From positions 1 to 33,149 of the forward strand of contig JACMJO010000523.1 of assembly GCA_014380605.1 (NCBI GenBank): a stretch of 33,149 bases of DNA, read 5' to 3'. This DNA comes from Fimbriimonadaceae bacterium. GTDB lineage: Bacteria > Armatimonadota > Fimbriimonadia > Fimbriimonadales > Fimbriimonadaceae. Below are positions 1 through 7,945 of this stretch, piece by piece; positions within the stretch are counted from its first letter, which is position 1, and every line of letters begins with the position of its first letter. A program made the position numbers and the translations under genes. The notes under the pieces are model-generated. The model saw only the letters and a list, made by a program, of their open reading frames with translations. It did no database searches and had not been told where the DNA came from.

Positions 1-1885
1 CAGCGAAGGTCATGCATGAACCCTGGGCATATCCTTCGGGGTTCTCCTCTGGCGTGCGCATGAAGCGCTCGGTATAGATGGTGTCGTAGTTCAGCCAGTC
101 GGTCACCGAACTCGAGGCGGCGGCGGCCCGGAAGACGTCGGGATGCCGCACCAGGCACATCAGGCTGGCGTAGCCGCCATAAGAGGTTCCTTGGATGCCG
201 ACGTTGTCGCCATCCACATAGGGCCGCTTAGCGAGTTCTTTGACCCCGGCTGCTTGGTCATCCATCTCAACGACGCCAAGCTTCCCATAGACCGCATCTC
301 GAAACGCCTTGCCCCGCCCACTCTGGCCCCGGCCCTCGATGCTTGCGACAAGGAAACCAAACTCTGTGATCGCGTCGGGAAGGTCGAAATTCTCGACTCC
401 ACCGCCAGACTCGGGCCCGGCGTAGACGCTGACGATCACTGGATACTTTTTGGCGGGATCAAAGTCGCTCGGGAAGTTCAGGGTTCCCCAGCACTTGGTC
501 TTGCCGTCGGCGGCGGTGAAAGTGAACCTCTCCGAACGCTTCAAACCAAGCTCGTTGAACTTAGATAATTCGCTCTTCGCAAGCTCTTCGATCACCTTGC
601 CTTTACCATCGCAGAGGCGGGTAACCGCTGGTTCATTGGTGCGAGTAACAGCGTCCGTAAACCAGTTACCGTCGGTGGACAGGTTGACGATGTGGTGGAA
701 CTTGGGATCGGTTAGTCGAGCGTCGCCCTTTCCATCCAATCCAACCCGGTGCAACTGCATCAGGTACGGATTCTCACCGCTCCGGGCGGTGTACCAAACC
801 GTGTTCTTTTTGAGATCGACCCGGGTCACCGAGCCTAAATCGAACTGGTTCTGGGTCACCGCGTTGTACAGTTTGCCGCTCAAGTCGTACAGATACAGGT
901 TCTTGAAGCCGTTTCGCTCGGAGGTCCAGAGGAACCGCTTCGGCCCCGGCCGATCTTCTTCCAGGTATTGAATTCCAGGATGATTCTCGGTCCAGCTTGC
1001 GGGCCAAGACTCTTTGATGATCACTCGGCATTTGCCAGTTGCCGGATTTGCGGCGCAAAACTCTAGCGTGTTCTGCTTGCGGTTGGTCCGGTTGAAGAAA
1101 AGCTCCGAGTCATCCGGCGACCAGCGCACATCGTAAACGTAGTGGCCGATATCCGGCACGCCGCTATCAAAGCTGGTGTCAACCGTGGTCGTTTTTTTGG
1201 TGTCGAGATCATAAACGAACAGGGTCACGACGGGGTTAGGAGCACCCGCCTTGGGATAGGCCTCGATGTCCATTGTGGACTGCACCTTGGCTTGATCCAT
1301 CGCCAGGAAGTAGTCGGGCACTTTGCTCTCGTCGAACCGATAGAAAGCCAGCTTCTTGCCATCCTTCGAAAACCACAGAGCTTCCCGGACGTTCAGCTCC
1401 TCGCCGTAAACCCAGCTCGCGATCCCGTACTTGGTCCGATCCTTTGCGTTGCCATCGGTGGTGACGGCTATCTCACCTTTTCCGTCAGGCGCGGAGATGT
1501 ACACATTTCGATCTCGGTGGAACGCCTTTAGTTTGTTGTCCTCAGTGAAAATCGTGTCGAACTGCCGGCCACGGGCAGGGTTGCCTCTGCGGCCTCGATT
1601 TCCAGCAGGAGGAGCCGTAGCCGCCGGCAATTCGCCCTCCGCTTTCTTCTTCCCAGCAAGATCATATATGTAGTTCTTGCCTTCGAAGCTGTAGCCCATC
1701 TGCTTACCATCTTCACTCCAGCGCACGTTCTGCAAGGTGCCGGGCTTGTAGGAGCCGTTGATCTGGTTACGGAGGCGAACATAACGGTCGTATCTGGGCA
1801 TGGTTGGAAGTCGATCTTGGCCGAAGCCGATAGCGCATTGGGATAGGATGGCCAGCATTAGGCCAGTCCGAGCGTGGCGGATCAT
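1..1885 (-). CDS. S9 family (dipeptidyl-peptidase IV type) serine peptidase, 3' end beyond window
   Basis: This is a secreted prolyl oligopeptidase-clan enzyme, likely cleaving dipeptides from peptides in the periplasm. The frame is open from ATG at 1885 down to position 1, giving 628 codons with no stop, so the C-terminus lies outside the window. Residues 1-23 are a signal peptide ending near GFGQ. The N-terminal half reads as a DPP IV beta-propeller, including the segment FYRFDESKVPDYFL. The nucleophile elbow GTSYGG is seen at 182-190, placing the catalytic Ser at about residue 568; the Asp and His would follow outside the window. Plus-strand open frames at 143-568, 450-971 and 1142-1531 are shadows of this gene. 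The family call is secure, the substrate is not. A TAGAAC hexamer lies about 9 bases before the ATG. Confidence 0.93.
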   Translation of the reverse strand, partial: MIRHARTGLMLAILSQCAIGFGQDRLPTMPRYDRYVRLRNQINGSYKPGTLQNVRWSEDGKQMGYSFEGKNYIYDLAGKKKAEGELPAATAPPAGNRGRRGNPARGRQFDTIFTEDNKLKAFHRDRNVYISAPDGKGEIAVTTDGNAKDRTKYGIASWVYGEELNVREALWFSKDGKKLAFYRFDESKVPDYFLAMDQAKVQSTMDIEAYPKAGAPNPVVTLFVYDLDTKKTTTVDTSFDSGVPDIGHYVYDVRWSPDDSELFFNRTNRKQNTLEFCAANPATGKCRVIIKESWPASWTENHPGIQYLEEDRPGPKRFLWTSERNGFKNLYLYDLSGKLYNAVTQNQFDLGSVTRVDLKKNTVWYTARSGENPYLMQLHRVGLDGKGDARLTDPKFHHIVNLSTDGNWFTDAVTRTNEPAVTRLCDGKGKVIEELAKSELSKFNELGLKRSERFTFTAADGKTKCWGTLNFPSDFDPAKKYPVIVSVYAGPESGGGVENFDLPDAITEFGFLVASIEGRGQSGRGKAFRDAVYGKLGVVEMDDQAAGVKELAKRPYVDGDNVGIQGTSYGGYASLMCLVRHPDVFRAAAASSSVTDWLNYDTIYTERFMRTPEENPEGYAQGSCMTFA

Positions 1886-1897
1886 GTTTTGTACGTT

Positions 1898-2620
1898 CTA
1901 CTCTTTTTGAGAAGTTTCCTGCCTGGATTTGGCATGAAATAACGTTCTTCCAACAACGACCATAACCGGCGCCAAAGAGATCGCCGGAAGGAAATCTGCA
2001 GTTGGCAACTTCTTGATCTCCAACAGGCTAAGGCCGATCGCTATCATCATGATTCCTCCGGTCCCCGAGACTTCCGCCAGGAGGTCTTGATCTTGAGCCA
2101 GAGGCCGAAGCGGCTTGGCCGCCAAAGTGAGCGCTCCCTGAAACACAAGCACAACTGCCGCGCTGAGCAAGACTCCCCAACCCATCGACGCCGCCAAGAA
2201 CATGGCGGCGAACAGGTCCAGCGTCGACTTAAGAGCAAGCAGTTCTATCTTCTTCTCAAGGCCGTCTTGGAGACACCCCAAGATCGTGGTTGGTCCGATG
2301 CAGAACAAGACGGAGGCAGTCACCAGCCCCTCGGCGAATCGGCCTTCCCCGCCAAGCGCTCCCTTGGCCCAATCGGCAAAGCTCTCGATCCCGCCCTGGA
2401 TTCCTATCGCCATGCCCAGCATTCCGCCCAATGAGATCGCCGCCGCTACAATAAGAACGTTTTTGGACTGGAGAAACAACTTCACGCCAAGCCCGATGGT
2501 CACCAAGCCCAGCCCGGAGAGGACCAGCTCTTTGTAACTGTCCGGAATCTGATTACCCGCCAAAGCGCCGATGGTTGAGCCAACCGCGACGGTCGCTGTA
2601 TTGAGCAGGGTTCCTCTCAT
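1898..2620 (-). CDS. DUF554 family integral membrane protein
   Basis: A 240-residue protein rich in hydrophobic Gly/Ala helices, matching the DUF554 (YdfK/YqgA-like) family of about 230-240 residue inner-membrane proteins. The function of the family is not established. Diagnostic stretches are the start MRGTLLNTATVAVGSTIGAL, a central FCIGPTTILG and the late GTGGIMMIAIGL. The start is ATG at 2620: its ATGA overlaps the stop of the upstream gene by four bases, which implies translational coupling. A longer frame beginning at 2779 reads through the upstream gene and is not the true start. It is the last gene of the serC / Mpv17-like / DUF554 minus-strand set. Confidence 0.88.
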   Translation of the reverse strand: MRGTLLNTATVAVGSTIGALAGNQIPDSYKELVLSGLGLVTIGLGVKLFLQSKNVLIVAAAISLGGMLGMAIGIQGGIESFADWAKGALGGEGRFAEGLVTASVLFCIGPTTILGCLQDGLEKKIELLALKSTLDLFAAMFLAASMGWGVLLSAAVVLVFQGALTLAAKPLRPLAQDQDLLAEVSGTGGIMMIAIGLSLLEIKKLPTADFLPAISLAPVMVVVGRTLFHAKSRQETSQKE

Positions 2621-3333
2621 GACTTTGCCTCGTTCATGCTCTTGGCGACATGGATGATGATGAGGCTCCAGGCGGCTTCCACGAACAGGAACAGCACGAA
2701 CTGGAGTTTCTGGGGCATCGCGTAGATTCCCGATAAAGCCGGAATCCAGAACGCCCAGCCTACGATTAAGGCGGGCCAAATCTTTCGGAAGAGGGGCTCC
2801 TTCTTAAGTTCCTGGCGAACCGCTTGGACGCTGAATCCGTGGTGACCCCATAAAACCATCAAGACGAAATAGGGCATGAAGACTAATGGCGCCGCGAGGG
2901 ATTGGTCGGCAATGACCTTCAAGGCGACGGTCTTGAAATCGTTCTCGTTCCCGAAGAGCATGCCTAGAAGCCGATACAGGGTGTCGACGATTAGGCCGTT
3001 GAACCCAAACACCAAGAACATGAAGACGAGTTCGCCGCGCTTGAGTCGGTGCTGATCTTTGGTTGCTACCTTGAACAGTTCGGGGAGGATCACGCCCGCA
3101 AAAGCCGTCGCGATGAAGGCAAACGGCAACCCGCCCTGCTCCTTGAGTTTCGCCAAGGTCTCCGCAAAGCTGGCAACGGCGGGTAGGTTGTAGTAAGCGA
3201 CCACAAGTCCCACCACACAAGCCTGGATCAGCAAGAAGGGACGAATTTGGTCTTTAAGAGCCCTTATGCCAGGAGCCCATCCTCGTTCCCTCGCCAGAAC
3301 CTTCTCCAATCGCTTAGCCGATCTTAGCGGCAA
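2617..3333 (-). CDS. Mpv17/PMP22-like integral membrane protein
   Basis: A 238-residue multi-pass protein with hydrophobic segments near 33-55, 68-88, 103-125, 145-163, 185-205 and 210-230. The pattern resembles the eukaryotic peroxisomal/mitochondrial Mpv17/PMP22 family: a DQ dipeptide (143-144) followed by AAP (147-149) in a helix, then WP (186-187), a W-x-IP segment (196-198), MPQKLQ (206-211) and a final Trp (222). That family is discussed as forming small-solute channels; the bacterial role is unknown. No ATG is available near the N-terminus. The frame begins at TTG 3333, overlapping the serC 3' end by 20 bases; TTG 3309 is an alternative. The stop overlaps the next gene as ATGA. Family assignment is by motif pattern only. 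Confidence 0.72.
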   Translation of the reverse strand: MPLRSAKRLEKVLARERGWAPGIRALKDQIRPFLLIQACVVGLVVAYYNLPAVASFAETLAKLKEQGGLPFAFIATAFAGVILPELFKVATKDQHRLKRGELVFMFLVFGFNGLIVDTLYRLLGMLFGNENDFKTVALKVIADQSLAAPLVFMPYFVLMVLWGHHGFSVQAVRQELKKEPLFRKIWPALIVGWAFWIPALSGIYAMPQKLQFVLFLFVEAAWSLIIIHVAKSMNEAKS

Positions 3334-4408
3334 AGTCCTTCATTGCCGTTGCCAAAGCCTCGCAGCCCTCGACTGGGAATGAGTTGTAGGCGGTGGCCCG
3401 AATGCCGCCCACCGATCGGTGGCCCTTCAACCCATCCAGCCCCGCCGCTTCCGTTTCCTTCACAAACTGGTTGGTGAGATCTTCGTTTGGCAGGGTGAAT
3501 GTGATGTTCATGACGGATCTGCTCTCGGGCTGGCTATGGCCTTTGTAGAACCCACCGGAGTTATCGACGGCATCGTAGATCAGTTTCGCTTTCGCCGCGT
3601 TTCTTTGTTGAGATGCCGCGAGGCCGCCATCCGAAATCAGTTTCTTGTAAACCAAGCCGCAGATGTAGATGGTCCAGCACGGCGGAGTGTTGTAGAGCGA
3701 TCCATTCTCGACCTGCACCTTGTAATCGAACATTGGCGGTAGTCCGAACTTCCCTTCCTCAAGGAAATCGTCGCGAATGATAACTACGGTCGCTCCGGCA
3801 GGTCCCATGTTCTTCTGCGCTCCGGCATAGATAAGCGCGTACTTGGAGACATCCACGGGCCGGGACATGATGTCCGAAGACATATCGCAAACGACCGGAG
3901 CGGCAAGGGTGGGATCGCTGTGGAATTGGACTCCCTGAATCGTCTCGTTGGTCGTGAAGTGGACGAACGCCGCGTCGCTGGTGTACATCAGCGAGGCGAG
4001 GTCGGGCACGTAGTTGTAGTTCTCCGCCTTGGCATCGAAGACGAGGTTGGTGGCTCCATACACCTTTGCCGACTCGATCGCCTTCTTCCCCCAGGCACCG
4101 GTGACCACGTAGTCGGCGGGTTTACCGGCTGGCAGGAAAGACATCGGAATCATCGCGAACTGGGTACTTGCTCCGCCTTGCAGGAAGAGAACCTTGTAGT
4201 TGTCCGGAACTCCCATCAGGGTGCGCAGGTCGGCCTCGGCTTCCTGGATGATGGTCTCGAACGCCTTCGAGCGATGGCTCATCTCCATCACGCTCATCCC
4301 GGCGTCCTTGTAGTTCATCAGCCCTTCTTTTGCCTGCTCCAAGACCTCGATCGGAAGAACGCCCGGTCCGGCGGAAAAGTTGAAGATGCGATTGTAAGGC
4401 TGACCCAT
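3314..4408 (-). CDS. serC: Phosphoserine aminotransferase
   Basis: SerC makes 3-phosphoserine from 3-phosphohydroxypyruvate and glutamate with PLP, the second step of serine synthesis in the cytoplasm; it can also serve pyridoxal phosphate synthesis. The 364 residues match the usual length (about 360). Visible signatures are FNFSAGP near the N-terminus, GGAS (78-81) for cofactor phosphate contact, CDMSSDI (174-180), and AGAQKN with the Schiff-base Lys199. The C-terminal half has the expected substrate Arg/His region (GHRSVGGIRA). The ATG at 4408 lacks a good Shine-Dalgarno but is preceded by a TAAACT -10-like hexamer 8 bases away. It is the first gene of a minus-strand set with two membrane proteins; no other serine pathway gene is nearby. 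Confidence 0.97.
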   Translation of the reverse strand: MGQPYNRIFNFSAGPGVLPIEVLEQAKEGLMNYKDAGMSVMEMSHRSKAFETIIQEAEADLRTLMGVPDNYKVLFLQGGASTQFAMIPMSFLPAGKPADYVVTGAWGKKAIESAKVYGATNLVFDAKAENYNYVPDLASLMYTSDAAFVHFTTNETIQGVQFHSDPTLAAPVVCDMSSDIMSRPVDVSKYALIYAGAQKNMGPAGATVVIIRDDFLEEGKFGLPPMFDYKVQVENGSLYNTPPCWTIYICGLVYKKLISDGGLAASQQRNAAKAKLIYDAVDNSGGFYKGHSQPESRSVMNITFTLPNEDLTNQFVKETEAAGLDGLKGHRSVGGIRATAYNSFPVEGCEALATAMKDFAAKIG

Positions 4409-4416
4409 GGCATCGG

Positions 4417-4422
4417 AGTTTA
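4417..4422 (-). promoter_or_regulatory. -10-like hexamer TAAACT before serC
   Basis: TAAACT on the minus strand, with 8 bases to the serC ATG. Transcription starting 6-8 bases downstream would begin at or next to the ATG, giving a leaderless mRNA. The same hexamer lies 8 and 9 bases before the starts at 12548 and 15409. No convincing -35 box is seen. Confidence 0.5.
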
Positions 4423-4497
4423 TCTAAGTCGCAAAGATTTTGGGATTTCCTCAGTGCTACGGTTCAATGGAAACTTCAATTCCGTCTTTAACTGCAC

Positions 4498-5049
4498 ATG
4501 TCCGAAATACCTCCCGTCCCCGAACCCGGCCCCACGCCACCACCCGAAGGTTATGTCGCCTATCCACGCGGCCCCCAGGCGACAACCTATGGCTCCGCGG
4601 ACCAACTTCAGGCACTTGTAGAGGGTTACTATGGACTCAACTACGTCTTTATCCTCAACGTCGTTCTGGCGATGGGCGGACGACTCGTGGGTCTGTCAGT
4701 GGACTCTCCTCAAGGGGCCCTGGCCATGCTCGCCGGGTATTTCATCGTTCTCTTTGTCGTAGTAGGCGCCTGTAGCTTTCCGTATAACCGAAAAATCGCT
4801 TTCGGTAAGGGCTGGGGCGACGGGAACGCCATCCTGGCTTCCCTTCTGACGGCGCTGTTCTCTTGGCTTTGCTGCGGAATTTTCGGCTATATCGTGATGC
4901 AACAGATTGCGATGTCGGAAATGAAGAAATATGGGTTGAAAGCCGGGCTGGGGCTCAGGAAGAAAGACGCGATGGCGCTTGTTGAGCAGCTGCGAGCACA
5001 GGAAAGCACGACCCGCACGGGCCAGCAATCCGGCAACCCAACCTTCTAA
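4498..5049 (+). CDS. Hypothetical membrane protein with proline-rich N-terminus
   Basis: 183 residues of unknown function. Residues 1-30 are Pro-rich and probably disordered. Three hydrophobic segments follow at about 46-66, 73-93 and 112-134, then a basic C-terminal tail ending in a polar stretch. I recognise no domain. It starts at ATG 4498, divergent from serC across 89 bases, with a TTTAACT stretch ending 4 bases before the ATG. The stop is 9 bases before tgt, so the two may be co-transcribed. The consistent coding character and clean membrane topology support a real gene. Confidence 0.75.
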   Translation: MSEIPPVPEPGPTPPPEGYVAYPRGPQATTYGSADQLQALVEGYYGLNYVFILNVVLAMGGRLVGLSVDSPQGALAMLAGYFIVLFVVVGACSFPYNRKIAFGKGWGDGNAILASLLTALFSWLCCGIFGYIVMQQIAMSEMKKYGLKAGLGLRKKDAMALVEQLRAQESTTRTGQQSGNPTF

Positions 5050-5058
5050 AATCCGGGC

Positions 5059-6219
5059 GTGTCCATCCGCTATGAGCTTCTCGCCGTTTGTCCTCACACG
5101 GGCGCACGGCGAGGGCGGCTTCATACTCCGCATGGAATCGTCGAAACTCCAACCTTCATGCCGGTCGGCACCCAGGGTACGGTCAAGACGGTCGGGAGCG
5201 AGGATTTGGAGGCGCTTGGCTATAGCCTGATCCTTTCCAATACCTACCACCTGTCTCTGCGACCCGGGGCTGATCTGATCGAACAGTTTGGCGGCTTGCA
5301 CAAGTTCATGAGTTGGAAGGGGCCGATCCTTACCGATTCGGGCGGCTACCAGGTGATGAGCCTGGCGCACATGCGCAAGATCACCGAGGAAGGGGTTTCT
5401 TTCAAATCTCATTTGGATGGGTCAGAGCATTTTTTGACTCCTGAGCGGTCGATCCAGATTCAGGGCCAGCTGAGCGTGGATATCAGCATGGCGCTGGACG
5501 TCTGTCCGCCTTACCCCTGTACTCGTGACGAGGCGGCCGAGGCGATGCGGTTGACGCATCTTTGGGCGCCGAGGAATTTGGCAGCGAGGCGTTTCTTTGA
5601 TGGAGGTGAGGGGCACGTTTCACCTCCATCACTTCCATCAACTGACTCACCTCCATCATCTCAGGCAGTCTTCGGGATCGTCCAGGGCGGGGTGCATGAA
5701 GACCTTCGGCGGGAATCCGCGGAATACATCACGAGTCATTCATTCGATGGCTTCGCCGTCGGTGGCGTGAGCGTCGGCGAACCCACGGAGATGCAGTATC
5801 CGGTGGTGAAGTTCGCCGCACCTTTGCTCCCGACCGACAAACCTCGCTACCTCATGGGCGTCGGCCATCCCCAGGACATCTTGCATGCCGTGGGCTGCGG
5901 GATCGATATGTTCGATTGCGTGCTTCCCACCCGAATGGCTAGGCACCATGCCCTTTACACCCTCAAGGGCCGAGTCAATGCGAGCGGCAAGAAGTGGGCG
6001 GAGCATGATGGACCGTTTGATGAGGGCAGCGTGTTTCCGGCAACTGAGAGATATTCCGCCGCCTACATCCGGCATCTGTTTAAGGCGGGGGAGGCACTCG
6101 CGGGCCGGTTAGCCACCTTGCACAACTTGGCTTTCTATGCCCGTCTCATGCAGGAGATTCGGGATGCGATCGAGTTTGGTTCTTGGCCCAGCTTGATGGA
6201 GCGCTACAAGCTGGCGTGA
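5059..6219 (+). CDS. tgt: tRNA-guanine transglycosylase (queuosine) lacking zinc cysteines
   Basis: Tgt exchanges guanine-34 for preQ1 in GU(N) anticodon tRNAs. The 386-residue protein has LTDSGGYQV with Asp93, FGIVQGG (205-211), GFAVGGVSVGEP (231-242), YLMGVG (264-269) and the nucleophile Asp286 in FDCVLPTR. Two oddities. First, the structural zinc site (Cys302, Cys304, Cys307, His333 in the E. coli enzyme) maps at identical spacing to Ser324, Phe326, Thr329 and His355, so all three cysteines are gone. Second, residues about 181-202 are an extra Gly/Ser/Pro-rich segment encoded by an inverted repeat. The start is GTG 5059, giving an N-terminus of normal length. Catalytic residues remain, so activity is possible but unproven. 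No other queuosine gene is in the window. Confidence 0.93.
   Translation: MSIRYELLAVCPHTGARRGRLHTPHGIVETPTFMPVGTQGTVKTVGSEDLEALGYSLILSNTYHLSLRPGADLIEQFGGLHKFMSWKGPILTDSGGYQVMSLAHMRKITEEGVSFKSHLDGSEHFLTPERSIQIQGQLSVDISMALDVCPPYPCTRDEAAEAMRLTHLWAPRNLAARRFFDGGEGHVSPPSLPSTDSPPSSQAVFGIVQGGVHEDLRRESAEYITSHSFDGFAVGGVSVGEPTEMQYPVVKFAAPLLPTDKPRYLMGVGHPQDILHAVGCGIDMFDCVLPTRMARHHALYTLKGRVNASGKKWAEHDGPFDEGSVFPATERYSAAYIRHLFKAGEALAGRLATLHNLAFYARLMQEIRDAIEFGSWPSLMERYKLA
5599..5658 (+). repeat. In-frame palindromic insertion within tgt
   Basis: A perfect 11-base inverted repeat: GATGGAGGTGA at 5599-5609 pairs with TCACCTCCATC at 5620-5630 across a 10-base loop. TCACCTCCATCA occurs at 5620-5631 and again at 5647-5658. 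The stretch encodes a low-complexity segment with no counterpart of that kind in E. coli Tgt. It resembles, in principle, palindromic elements that insert in frame into genes (as in Rickettsia); no second copy is in the window. Confidence 0.7.
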
Positions 6220-6385
6220 TCGACAGGTCATACAAGTCCAATAGGACCTGTTGCAATTCCAGCTCGATAGGGCGGTAACCTTAAGTCTGCCCTTCGCGGC
6301 AGTTATGATAGACCTCAGCTAAGCCTCCATCACGTTCTGATAACCGCGCGACATTCGCGCTCGCTTAGCAATTCCGAGGTTCTCC
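6220..6385. other. 166-base intergenic gap between tgt and the ABC-F gene
   Basis: The largest gap in the window. It holds repeat copy A (6225-6252) and a perfect hairpin GCGCGA-CAT-TCGCGC at 6346-6360, with no T-run after it, 25 bases before the ABC-F start. A GAGG Shine-Dalgarno-like run precedes the ATG. I see no tRNA and no convincing small gene. The hairpin in the leader of an ABC-F gene could be an attenuator, but this is speculative. Confidence 0.5.
6225..6252 (+). repeat. Copy A of a dispersed 28-base intergenic repeat
   Basis: Begins AGGTC and ends GGACCTGTT, just after the tgt stop. It matches the copy at 25640-25667 at about 21 of 28 positions. Its ends are partly self-complementary (CAGGTC / GACCTG). 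Confidence 0.5.
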
Positions 6386-7852
6386 ATGTTACAAGCCCAA
6401 GGGCTTTCTTATACTGCCGACCCGCGTGTCGGCCCTTTGTTCGAAAACCTGTCTCTGTCGATCCTTCCGGGTGAAAAAGTGGCCTTGATGGGGCCAAATG
6501 GAGCCGGTAAGTCGACATTGCTTCGCATCCTGACCGGCGAGATCGAGGCCGAATCCGGGGTCATCTCCACCACCAAGAAAACGTCCATCGCCTTCCTGCC
6601 CCAAGACTTTGCTCCTCACTCTGAGGGGACCCTGGAGGATTGGTTGGGGGATTCACCAGGAGTTCAGCGGTGGATCGGGCGGTTTCACTTGGCGGAAAAG
6701 TTAGAACAGCCGTTCGATACCCTCAGTTTTGGCGAGCGGATGCGAGCTTCCCTTGCCAAGTTGCTGGCGGACGATCCCGACTTCCTTTTGCTTGATGAAC
6801 CCACCAACCATTTGGACTTGGAGGCAAGGCTGTGGCTGGAGGAGTTCTTGATTCGTTGCCGTCAAGGGGTGCTGTTTGTTTGCCACGACCGGGCGATGGT
6901 GAATGCGGTGGTTTCGCGGGTGTTGGAACTGAACCGGGGCCGATTGACTGAGTTTGCGGGAGGCTACGACTCGATGATCGAGCGGAAGCGTCTGGACTTT
7001 GAGCGTGAGAAGGCGACCTATGAGCGGGAAAAGCACGAGGCTCGGCGCCTGAAGAATGCGGCGGAGCAGACGCTTCAGGTTTCGGAAAAGGTCGCAGGAA
7101 AGCCGACGAAGAGAACGTTCGATTCGAAAGCAAGCCCATTCTATCTAGCCCGAGCCAAGGCGGTGGCGAAGCGCGCCAAGGCAATTCGGACTCGGGTTTC
7201 TCACATCGAGGATCGGGCGATTGATAAACCGTTTGAAGCCAAGCAGGTGGCGCTGGAGTTCGCGGCTCGGCCCCTGCGATCAAGTTATCCGTTGACCGTT
7301 CGGGGTCTGGCGAAGGCTTATGATCGTGATCTATTTGAGAATCTGAACTTTCAGATTGAACGAGGATCAAGGGTGGCGCTGGTTGGTCCGAATGGGTGCG
7401 GAAAGACGACGGTGATGAAGATGCTGTTGGGAGAGGAGTCGCCAGATGCCGGAAACATCGATATGTCAAGCGACGCGGTACTTGGCTACTTGTCGCAGAG
7501 CCGATTCACGCTCGATCCCTCAAAGGATGTCTTGGAAGGGCTTGACCTCCAGAATCCTCGTGAAGAGCAGGTTGCCCGGAACCTGCTTGGCCGCTTGATG
7601 CTTCGCGGCGACTCCGTGCTGAAACCTATAGGGGTGTTATCGGTCGGCGAGCGAACCAAAGTGGAGTTAGTCAAGCTTTTGATGACACCAGCAAACGTGC
7701 TCCTGCTGGATGAGCCGACCAACCATTTGGACATCGATTCCCTGGAGGCTTTAGAGGAAGCCTTGCTCGAATTCCCGGGAAGCATCCTATTCACGTCGCA
7801 TGATCGGGCTTTTGTCGAGCGGATGGCGGATGAGGTGGTTGAATTGGGGTGA
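6386..7852 (+). CDS. ABC-F family ATPase with two nucleotide-binding domains
   Basis: A soluble 488-residue protein with two ABC ATPase domains and no membrane segment, as in ABC-F factors that act on the ribosome E-site (translation factors or antibiotic protection). Domain 1 has Walker A GPNGAGKST (36-44) and Walker B with LLLDEPTNHLD (134-144). Domain 2 has GPNGCGKTT (334-342) and LLLDEPTNHLD (439-449). The basic linker at about 195-300 is the expected P-site tRNA interaction motif region. Both signature motifs depart from LSGGE: LSFGE (113-117) and LSVGE (418-422). The start at ATG 6386 has GAGG upstream. There is no C-terminal extension. Which ABC-F subfamily it belongs to cannot be told from sequence alone. 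Confidence 0.92.
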   Translation: MLQAQGLSYTADPRVGPLFENLSLSILPGEKVALMGPNGAGKSTLLRILTGEIEAESGVISTTKKTSIAFLPQDFAPHSEGTLEDWLGDSPGVQRWIGRFHLAEKLEQPFDTLSFGERMRASLAKLLADDPDFLLLDEPTNHLDLEARLWLEEFLIRCRQGVLFVCHDRAMVNAVVSRVLELNRGRLTEFAGGYDSMIERKRLDFEREKATYEREKHEARRLKNAAEQTLQVSEKVAGKPTKRTFDSKASPFYLARAKAVAKRAKAIRTRVSHIEDRAIDKPFEAKQVALEFAARPLRSSYPLTVRGLAKAYDRDLFENLNFQIERGSRVALVGPNGCGKTTVMKMLLGEESPDAGNIDMSSDAVLGYLSQSRFTLDPSKDVLEGLDLQNPREEQVARNLLGRLMLRGDSVLKPIGVLSVGERTKVELVKLLMTPANVLLLDEPTNHLDIDSLEALEEALLEFPGSILFTSHDRAFVERMADEVVELG

Positions 7853-7878
7853 CCGTAGGTTGGAACACTCACCTTTTT
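7847..7878 (+). terminator. Possible weak terminator after the ABC-F gene
   Basis: GGGTGA at the stop codon (7847-7852) can pair with TCACCT (7869-7874), followed at once by a T-run to 7878. The stem is short and the loop long (16 bases), so this is tentative. Confidence 0.25.
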
Positions 7879-7945
7879 GATGCCTGTATCGACTCGTGGC
7901 TTGCGACGGTTGGGTTTGTGAGATAAATTGGCGGATGAGGAATCC

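Noticed and set aside
143-1531. Several plus-strand open frames across the first 1.5 kb
   Set aside because: They are antisense to the S9 peptidase, whose frame, signal peptide and GTSYGG motif are clear; the plus-strand proteins resemble nothing.
6346-6360. Hairpin as a tgt terminator
   Set aside because: No T-run follows it and it lies 126 bases after the tgt stop, close to the next start.
6220-6385. tRNA or riboswitch in the largest gap
   Set aside because: No T-arm sequence, cloverleaf or known riboswitch core could be found; only a small hairpin and a repeat are present.
6723-7469. A 248-residue minus-strand open frame
   Set aside because: It lies entirely antisense to the ABC-F gene and has a Pro/Ser-rich shadow composition with no start signal.
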